A DNA stretch of 64,000 bases, taken from the NCBI RefSeq assembly GCF_904849725.1, contig NC_058519.1, forward strand, positions 541,516,316-541,580,315. The letters are read 5' to 3'. The DNA comes from Hordeum vulgare subsp. vulgare (taxonomy: Eukaryota > Streptophyta > Magnoliopsida > Poales > Poaceae). Of this stretch, positions 57,689-64,000 are shown piece after piece. The position numbers and the translations under genes were made by a program. The notes under the pieces were generated by a model. The model was not told where the DNA came from. It saw nothing but the letters and a program-made list of their open reading frames with translations, and did no database searches. The first letter of the stretch is position 1. Every line of letters starts with the position of its first letter.

Positions 57689-58008
57689 AGTTGATGACAA
57701 CATATACATAGGACTCAAAAAGATTTAACATAGCCTAGGAGATATTTAGTACGGAGCTCCCCCTTAGTATATGCATGATAAAGTATCGAAGCTCCCCTTT
57801 AATGTGTTTATCGAACATATAATGGATCAACATGTAAAGATAATAGATCATCATAGAAAGACAATAGATCATCATAGAAGTAGTGGAGCAAAACATAATA
57901 GTCTATGATGATATCATAGCAATCCATAGCAATCACAATCATTCATAAGTAGCCATACATGAGTTTATCCATTACATTAAATCTCCAAAGGCTAAAAACT
58001 ACGATACA
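57689..58008 (-). other. 3' untranslated stretch between env-like frame and polypurine tract
   Basis: AT-rich with repeated atagatcatcatagaa. No coding feature seen. Confidence 0.55.
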
Positions 58009-59628
58009 TTACTCCCCCTTTGGCACCAAGTACCAAAAAGAGAGGCACCAACAGCACCAACCACGCTCAGAGCTCATCAGCATCATCATCAGCATCATCA
58101 GGCAAGCCACTGCCACCAGCCTCGTCAAGGAAATCAGCCCACTCAGGACCAGATGGGAAGCCAAAATCAGTAGAGGAGCAGCAGGAGGGGCCTCATCATC
58201 ACTCACATCAAGAGCGCCCGAGGCTCTCAGACGAGCCTTGAGGGCATTCTTGGAGGAGACTAAGCGAGAAACCACATCATGGGTTTGACCACACTGGAAA
58301 GAGACGGCCTTCATCATAGCAGAATGTGCCTTGCCAAGGAATTTGGCAATGCGACCGAGAGGAGCGGAGCTAGATGAGGGGGTGGCTGACCGGGCAGCAG
58401 TGCGGCGAGTGGATGTGGACGATGAGGGGGTTTTCTTGGGAGCATAGTTATCCGCCATGTGAGAGAGAATGACCCACTTGCGATGTGTGTGAGTGACAGC
58501 CACAGAGAAATCAGCAACATGATTAATAAGAGCCTAGATGAAGGGGGCATGAGGAAAGGCTCGCTTGTACTGAAAGCTAGCAAGCCGAATCCCATGCCAT
58601 AGAAAATGAGGCACATTAATTTTTCCCTTGGGGTGCTCGAACAAGTGAGACATGATGTCAATACAATAGCCACTTCAAGAGCCCTTATCACCCATCTTGG
58701 GATAGATGGTGCGGATGAGACACTGAAAAATGATGAAGTAAGGTGATCGCCAGATGGATACCTAGTTAAGGTCCTTCATGCGTTCATCCGCATCAAGCTC
58801 ACTTAGTGGTTTGAGAAGATACCCACACGCGTCAATGGACTTAGGCGCATGGTTAGGATCATCCCTATGTATTTTGAAGCCGGAGTTGGGGAAACCAAGT
58901 GCGGCAACAAATGTATCATAAGAAGTTGTGAAGCGAATGTCAGAGGTGATCCAGCTGACGGTGTGGTTTGGACCAAAGTAGCATGTGGCATAGAACTGGT
59001 GAATGGTAGCAGCATTAAAGTCGCGATGAAAGGCAAACGGGGCGGCAAGCCCCGATGCCTCAATAAGCTCAATGGCACCCGGATATTTCGCTGGGTGCAT
59101 GCGAATATGCTCAACATCAATATAGAGATGAACAGATAAACCCTTAGGAACTATGACTGTGGTTAAAATGTCCGCCTGGACGTGTGTGCGGAAACGTGAG
59201 TCTGTAGAGTCACGTATGACAGCGTATTGATCAATGTCGCGGCGGAAAGTGAGGTATGACGACTTGGCAAGTGTGGTGAAGTTCGTGATGGCACGACCTA
59301 AAGTAGCAGGGGGTTCTAGTGAGATGCGACGAGCTTCACCTGCGGGCTGGGCAGGAGGAGGTGGTGGCATGTAGGACGCCCTGCGAGTCCCGGGCTTCGG
59401 CTTGGACCTTCGATCGGCGTGTTGGTCAGCAAAGTCCTCGGCGGCAAGCTCCTCCTCGAAGTCGGGGTCATCACCATCACACGACGAGGGGAGTTGTGGA
59501 GACGGAGAACGCCGAGCAGTCCATTTGAAGGGACGACGTGGCCCATCCGAGTCCGACCCCGTGCTAGGAGGGGCGCGAGATGATGAGCCAGCCACGTTCT
59601 TCCGAGCGGCGTGCTTGGTCTTGTTCAT
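58009..59628 (-). pseudogene. Sirevirus env-like frame, interrupted by stop codons
   Basis: Chosen start is the Met at 59628 (MNKTKHAARKNVAG), preceded by a leader and TATA box; codons further upstream fall in promoter sequence. The N-terminus is basic and Ser/Pro-rich, then an acidic stretch (DDPDFEEELAAEDFADQ), PPPPPAQPAG, and a globular region with FRRDIDQYAV, LSVHLYIDVEH and FNAATIHQFYATCYF that resembles the 'putative plant transposon protein' domain of Sirevirus env-like frames. In-frame stops occur at 58762-58764 (TAG), near 58672 (TGA) and near 58534 (TAG); beyond each the reading continues coherently to MADNYAPKKTPSSST. Near the end, the current frame is hydrophobic and another is Asp-rich, hinting at a late frameshift. 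Function of these env-like proteins is unproven. Confidence 0.78.
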
Positions 59629-59910
59629 GGAGCACAATATCCTACGCGGATGAAAATCCCAAATAAGGAACGAACATGGAGACTCATGGGAGAGAGAGAG
59701 AACCAAAACAAACGCGAAAGGAACGGAGGAGCAACCTGTAGACGGATCCCGCGAAGCAAGAGGAGGAAGAAGAGGAGGATCCACGGAGGAGATCGGCCCG
59801 ATCTCGAGTCTGGCGGCGCAGGCGAGAGCTCCTCGAGCTGGCGGCGGCGGCGGTAGGAAAGAAAAGGGGCGTGTGAGGGTTAGGGCAAGAGCCCAGCCCC
59901 GCGACCAGCT

Positions 59911-59918
59911 ATTTATAG
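59911..59918 (-). promoter_or_regulatory. TATA box upstream of the env-like frame
   Basis: Minus strand TATAAATA (complement of ctatttatagg) lies about 283 bp before the chosen Met at 59628 and about 10 bp below an array of GGACGTCC palindromes. It is followed by a C-rich leader containing aaccctcacac. This suggests an internal promoter for a separate env-like transcript (inference). Confidence 0.5.
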
Positions 59919-59926
59919 GCCCGAGG

Positions 59927-60050
59927 CGTCGGACGTCCGACAGGCGTCGGACGTCCGGAGGTGATTGTGGCGTCAGACGACCGACACTGGTCGGACGACC
60001 GAAGGAGATTTCCCGCCGGACGTCCGAGACATGTCGGACGTCCGAGAAAG
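59927..60050. promoter_or_regulatory. Second array of GGACGTCC-type palindromes, upstream of env-like frame
   Basis: Six copies in about 124 bp: two of gtcggacgtccg(a/g), two related gacgaccga variants at 59973 and 59991, then gccggacgtccgag and gtcggacgtccgag. It is the same motif as in the LTR array at 56880-57320 and has the same order relative to a TATA box. Confidence 0.6.
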
Positions 60051-60288
60051 AGGAGGAGGCAGAGGCTGATGCTGGATTTTGTTTGATGATTAGATGATGA
60101 CTTGCATGGTTTCTCACAAAAAGTACGAACATAGTTGCCTACAAGCATAACATATACTACTTGGAGACAGAAATTGATTTATGCGTACTTTGTAAGCTTA
60201 AAAACAGAAAATTAAGACTCACTCCCCCTAAATGCATGCCCACATCAAGACACAAACATAATGTGAGTGTGTGTATGTGTGCAAGGTT

Positions 60289-63200
60289 TCAAGATATGTT
60301 GTCAAGCTCCAAGATACCAAGTTCACGCCTAAGTTGACAGAACCTAGCAACACTAAGTGGCTTGGTGAAAATGTCGGCTAACTGCATGTCGGTACCCACA
60401 TGGGTAATATCAATGTCACCCTTTTGCACATGGTCTCTCAAGAAATGATACCTAATATCAATATGTTTTGTGCAAGGGTGATCAATGGGGTTCTCAGAGA
60501 TCTTTATGGCACTTTCATTATCACAGAGAAGAGGAACGTGTCGATACGTGATACCATAATCCTTTAGTGTTTGCCTCATCCATAGTAGTTGGGTTGCACA
60601 GCTTGCGGCTGCAATATATTCGGCCTCGGCCGTGGAGAGAGAAACACAATTCTGCTTTTTCGAGGACCAACTTACCAAGGAGCGTCCAAGAAACTGACAT
60701 GCACCGGAAGTGGATTTCCGTCCCACTTTATCACCGGCCCAATCCGCATCGGAATACCCAATAAGATCAAACTTTGCATCCTTAGGGTACCATAAGCCTA
60801 ACTTTGGGGTGTGAACAAGGTATCTAAGAATATGCTTAACCGCCGTGTGATGGCTTTCCCTAGGGGAAGCTTGAAATCTAGCACATATGCCTACACTTAA
60901 CATGATGTCCGGTCTAGATGCGCAAAGATAAAGTAGCGAACCAATCATGGAGCGGTAAGTAGATGGGTCAAAAGGAATACCGTTTGTGTCTTCATTTAGA
61001 ACTACATCAGTGGCCATGGGAGTCTTCATTGGTTTAGCATTTGTCATATCAAATTTTTCAAGAATGTCCTTGAGGTACTTAGTTTGAGACAAGAAAATCC
61101 CTTCTTGAAATTGTTGTATTTGAAAACCAAGAAAGAACTTCAAGTCCGTGTTGAGTGACATCTCAAAAGTCTTGGTCATGGAAGCCGCAAACTTCTTGCA
61201 CAAATGGATGTTAGGAGAACCAAAGATGATGTCATCTACATAGATTTGGCATAAGATCAAATCACCATTTTCCCTCTTAGTAAAAAGAGTGGGATCGATC
61301 ACCCCCACCACAAAGCCATCATCGAGTAGGAACTTCTTAAGATGATCGTACCAAGCACGGGGTGCTTGTTTGAGGCCATACAGAGCTTTGTGAAGTTTAT
61401 ATACATGGTCTTTGTAATGAGGGTCAACAAATCCAGGTGGTTGTGATACATATAGCTCTTCTTGTAGAGGACTGTTAAGAAAAGCACTTTTCACATCCAT
61501 TTGATGCAAAGTAAAACCATTGAAAGCAGCATAGGCCAATAAAATGCGAATGGACTCAAGACGAGCAACAGGGGCGAAAGTTTCACCAAAGTCCAAACCT
61601 TCAACTTGGGAGTACCCCTTTGCTACTAACCTTGCCTTGCTGCGTAATACAGTCCCGTTCTCATCTTCCTTGTTCTTGAAAATCCATTTAGTTCCAATGA
61701 CATTATGTTCCTCAGTTGGTCGTTCTACCAAGGACCATACTTCGTTGCGTGTAAAACTGTTTAGCTCCTCTTGCATAGCAAGGAGCCAGTCATTGTCACA
61801 CAATGCATCCTGAACCCTGTGTGGCACGGTACTAGAGACAAACGAAAAGTGAGCACAAAAGTTTGTTAATTGTTTACGAGTCACTCTACCTTCCGACATG
61901 CCGGTGAGGATTTGATCAATATCAACACGACCGGCCACATGTGGCATGATGGAGGTCAAGGTTTCACGAGGTTCGACTTCGTTTCCATCATCAACGTCCT
62001 CAACATATGGATCATTTATGTGCGGAGGAAGATATTCCTCTTCGCGTTGCACCTGTTGAGGTTCATCATCAAACATACCCATACTTTGGTCTACCTCTTG
62101 AAGATCAACTTGTTCTTGAGTGTGATCAGGGTGAGAGACAGGTTCTCCCACTTGATCCTCAACAACTGGCATGATGTGTGTACTAGTATCTTGTGGAGGT
62201 ACGGGCAGTGAACTGTCTTGAGGATGAGAAATACTCTCATCATCTTCATCATCATCATGGGGTCTTTGTTCCATGGGAAGAAGTGCACCTACACCCATGT
62301 TTAAGATATCTTGTGGGGGGTCTTCTTCACCTGCATCATTTAGATCAACTTGCTCCCCGTGGGAGCGGTTAAATTCATCAAACGTCACATCACAGGTTTC
62401 TACAACACATCCAGTGGATTTGTTGTAGACTCTGTAGGCGTGAGAGTTTGACCCATAGCCAACAAAAATCCCTTCAGTTGTTTTGGATTGAAATTTTCCT
62501 AACCGTTCCCGTTTGTTGAGGATGAAACACTTGCATCCAAACGCACGAAAGTACTTAACATTGGGCTTGTTCCCAGTTAGGAGATCATATGGAGTCTTCT
62601 CCAATATTGATCGAAGGAAGAGCCGGTTTGATGCATGACATGCTGTGTTGACGGCCTTTGCCCAAAAACTATGTGGTGACTTGTATTCGTCTAACATGGA
62701 CCTTGCCATTTCCACAAGTGTCCGGTTCTTCCTCTCTGCCACACCATTTTGTTGAGGGGTGTAAGGTGCGGAGTACTGATGTTCAATTCCCTCATCACTA
62801 AGAAATTCTTCTAGGGTGTAGTTCTTGAACTCAGAGCCATTATCACTTCTTACTGCCTTGATGTCCTTGTCAAACTTCCGCTGGGCTTGTTTGGCAAAAT
62901 CAATGAAGGTGATCTTCGTCTCGTCCTTGGACTTGAGAAAGAACACCCATGTATATCTTGAGTAATCATCAACAATGACTAGGCCATACTTTTCCCCTCC
63001 AAGACTTGCCCATGAAGGAGGCCCAAACAGATCCACATGAAGGAGCTCTAACGGCCTCGAAGTGGATACAATGTTCTTGGGTGGATGTTTTGATTGATGT
63101 TGTTTCCCAGCTAGGCATGCACTGCACACACGGTCTTTCTTAAAAGATACATTTGTTAGTCCAAGGATGTGATTGCCGTTTAAGAGATTTTGAAGATTTT

Positions 63201-63333
63201 TCATGCCAACATGGGCGAGCCGGCGATGCCACAGCCATCCCATGTCGGCCTTGGCCATTAGACAAGTTGTATGGAAGGTGCTCTCTTTCGAGAAAATAAA
63301 CCGTGTAAAGGTTGCCATCCAACTCTCCAACAA
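60289..63333 (-). CDS. Sirevirus pol: integrase, reverse transcriptase, RNase H (1014 codons, open)
   Basis: Long uninterrupted frame of the Copia polyprotein. Using the first Met as residue 1: HHCC zinc site (His36, His41, Cys70, Cys73), DD35E integrase (Asp101, Asp164, Glu200), a variable acidic linker (about 330-480, DDDEDDES), RT (about 540-790) with [10 protein letters not shown] and YVDD encoded at 61231-61242, and RNase H ([24 protein letters not shown]) ending near ADIFTKPL. The Met at 63333 is only where the open frame begins; protease and pre-integrase continue upstream in another frame after a one-base indel. The catalytic residues I can see are intact, so decay is recent or slight. 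Confidence 0.93.
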   Translation of the reverse strand: MLESWMATFTRFIFSKESTFHTTCLMAKADMGWLWHRRLAHVGMKNLQNLLNGNHILGLTNVSFKKDRVCSACLAGKQHQSKHPPKNIVSTSRPLELLHVDLFGPPSWASLGGEKYGLVIVDDYSRYTWVFFLKSKDETKITFIDFAKQAQRKFDKDIKAVRSDNGSEFKNYTLEEFLSDEGIEHQYSAPYTPQQNGVAERKNRTLVEMARSMLDEYKSPHSFWAKAVNTACHASNRLFLRSILEKTPYDLLTGNKPNVKYFRAFGCKCFILNKRERLGKFQSKTTEGIFVGYGSNSHAYRVYNKSTGCVVETCDVTFDEFNRSHGEQVDLNDAGEEDPPQDILNMGVGALLPMEQRPHDDDEDDESISHPQDSSLPVPPQDTSTHIMPVVEDQVGEPVSHPDHTQEQVDLQEVDQSMGMFDDEPQQVQREEEYLPPHINDPYVEDVDDGNEVEPRETLTSIMPHVAGRVDIDQILTGMSEGRVTRKQLTNFCAHFSFVSSTVPHRVQDALCDNDWLLAMQEELNSFTRNEVWSLVERPTEEHNVIGTKWIFKNKEDENGTVLRSKARLVAKGYSQVEGLDFGETFAPVARLESIRILLAYAAFNGFTLHQMDVKSAFLNSPLQEELYVSQPPGFVDPHYKDHVYKLHKALYGLKQAPRAWYDHLKKFLLDDGFVVGVIDPTLFTKRENGDLILCQIYVDDIIFGSPNIHLCKKFAASMTKTFEMSLNTDLKFFLGFQIQQFQEGIFLSQTKYLKDILEKFDMTNAKPMKTPMATDVVLNEDTNGIPFDPSTYRSMIGSLLYLCASRPDIMLSVGICARFQASPRESHHTAVKHILRYLVHTPKLGLWYPKDAKFDLIGYSDADWAGDKVGRKSTSGACQFLGRSLVSWSSKKQNCVSLSTAEAEYIAAASCATQLLWMRQTLKDYGITYRHVPLLCDNESAIKISENPIDHPCTKHIDIRYHFLRDHVQKGDIDITHVGTDMQLADIFTKPLSVARFCQLRRELGILELDNIS

Positions 63334-63660
63334 AGGCCACTTCGAGAATGTCTCTCTTAAAGACTTTCACATTCGTTAGTCCAAATAATGTGTCATAACG
63401 GACGGAAGCCAATTGGCGAACTGAAAGTAAATGATATTGAAGAGATTGGACAAGCATGACATTTGCAATAGACATGTCATTAGTGATTGCCACCTTGCCC
63501 AACCCAATTACCTGCCCTTTCGACCCTCCACCAAATACAATGCTCATTTATGGTCGAATGGCTTGCATGAAGTCATAGAGCAAGTTACTATCTCCGGTCA
63601 TATGATTGGTGCATCCACTGTCAATCACCCATTTGGCTCCTCCGGAGAAAACAGCCTGTA
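63293..63660 (-). pseudogene. Sirevirus protease and pre-integrase start, with one stop and one frameshift
   Basis: Minus-strand text WVIDSGCTNHMTG (about 63633-63595) is the Copia aspartic protease active site (DSG). It continues LLYDFMQAIRP to a TAA at about 63548-63550, then on in frame as MSIVFGGGSKGQVIGLGKVA ... GNLYTVYF. At the four-base run 63293-63296 the frame shifts by one, after which [10 protein letters not shown] joins the pol frame at 63333. A one-base gain in a homopolymer is the simplest explanation. Confidence 0.82.
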
Positions 63661-63665
63661 ACGAA

Positions 63666-64000
63666 TTAAGACATGGTTTGAGGTACCCATTTTGTCATGG
63701 GGCCTTTCACATTAGTTACAAGAGTCTTAGGGACCCAAATAGCATAGAATCGGAATGCATTACGGGGACCAACGAATTTAGCATAGACCTCTCCTTCCTT
63801 TGATTTGCGTAGTACATAGGATGGAGGCATGAATTCGGTTGTCTTGTTGTGAGTAGGCGAACCCCTAGTGGCCGATCCACTCACAACCTTACCTTTCTCC
63901 TTGTGTCCCTCTCGTACAAATATTTCTTTAAGCGGAGTGGTACACTTGAGAGGAGATGCACTTTTCTTGGCAGTGCTTGGGTTGAACCCAAGCCCTTCCT
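63666..64000 (-). pseudogene. Sirevirus gag-pol junction region (partial, runs off the window)
   Basis: Minus-strand frame 63884-63666 reads PPSYVLRKSKEGEVYAKFVG and IWVPKTLVTNVKGPMTKWVP, the spacer between gag zinc knuckle and protease in Sireviruses. It ends in TGA/TAA codons just before the protease, in a different frame. The gag core, zinc knuckle, leader and 5' LTR are beyond 64000. Confidence 0.65.

Larger units (their letters stand above)
56100..64000 (-). mobile_element. Sirevirus (Maximus-type) Copia, 3' two-thirds
   Basis: Reverse-oriented element inserted in the decayed Copia's gag: left duplication copy accta (56095-56099), 3' LTR 56100-57671, polypurine tract, env-like frame (58009-59628), pol (60289-63660) and the gag-pol junction running off the window. 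A pol followed by an env-like frame before the 3' LTR, plus several purine-rich runs (near 57680, 57750, 58010, 60222), are known Sirevirus traits. Maximus is the Triticeae representative I would expect; the name is an inference. Confidence 0.87.

Noticed and set aside
58762..60132. Full 456-codon frame starting at 60132 as the env-like protein
   Set aside because: The first 168 codons cross the palindromic array and TATA box; the Met at 59628 after a plausible leader is a better start.

Overview
This is plant nuclear DNA, almost certainly from a Triticeae grass (wheat, barley, rye or Aegilops). I infer this from the element families I recognise: Angela/BARE/WIS-type Copia LTRs, a roughly 4.9-kb Sukkula-type LTR, Tat- and Athila-type Gypsy elements, a Sirevirus (Maximus-type) Copia, a CACTA transposase relic and a small Mutator-like element. 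I found no host protein-coding gene, rRNA gene or credible functional tRNA. Essentially every long reading frame belongs to a transposable element, and nearly all are broken.

Left half (1-43054) is one deep nest, readable through target-site duplications (TSDs). A forward Copia LTR (41827-43054) was hit by a reverse-oriented Angela-type Copia (38330-41826). That was hit by a reverse-oriented Tat-type Gypsy (25132-38329). The Tat element later received three insertions: a solo LTR in gag (26716-28405, TSD ggcgc), an Athila-like element in gag (29056-35808, TSD gttgc), and a Sukkula-type element in reverse transcriptase (1-25131; its 5' LTR lies left of the window). The Sukkula interior carries a full Angela-type Copia (1887-19391, TSD attat), whose 3' LTR carries a second full Angela-type Copia (10297-18883, TSD cttgg). 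The chain is six insertions deep.

Right half (43055-64000): an unassigned stretch, a 1.1-kb Mutator-like element with a perfect 9-bp TSD (44008-45145), a long AT-rich zone with inverted degenerate arrays (45840-49060), a TNPA-like CACTA exon set (49343-50780), a reverse-oriented decayed Copia inserted in its last visible exon (50781-56099), and a reverse-oriented Sirevirus inserted in that Copia's gag (56100 to beyond the window). The Sirevirus has LTR, env-like frame and pol in the usual order.

Two patterns stand out. First, the innermost Copia has two 1810-bp LTRs differing at about six positions by eye and a leader close to its host element's, yet its gag-pol is riddled with stops and indels. 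The Copia at 50781-56099 shares some of the same lesions, pointing to a sublineage that moves by borrowing proteins. Second, arrays of GGACGTCC-type palindromes followed by a TATA box occur both in the Sirevirus LTR and upstream of its env-like frame, suggesting a second, internal promoter.
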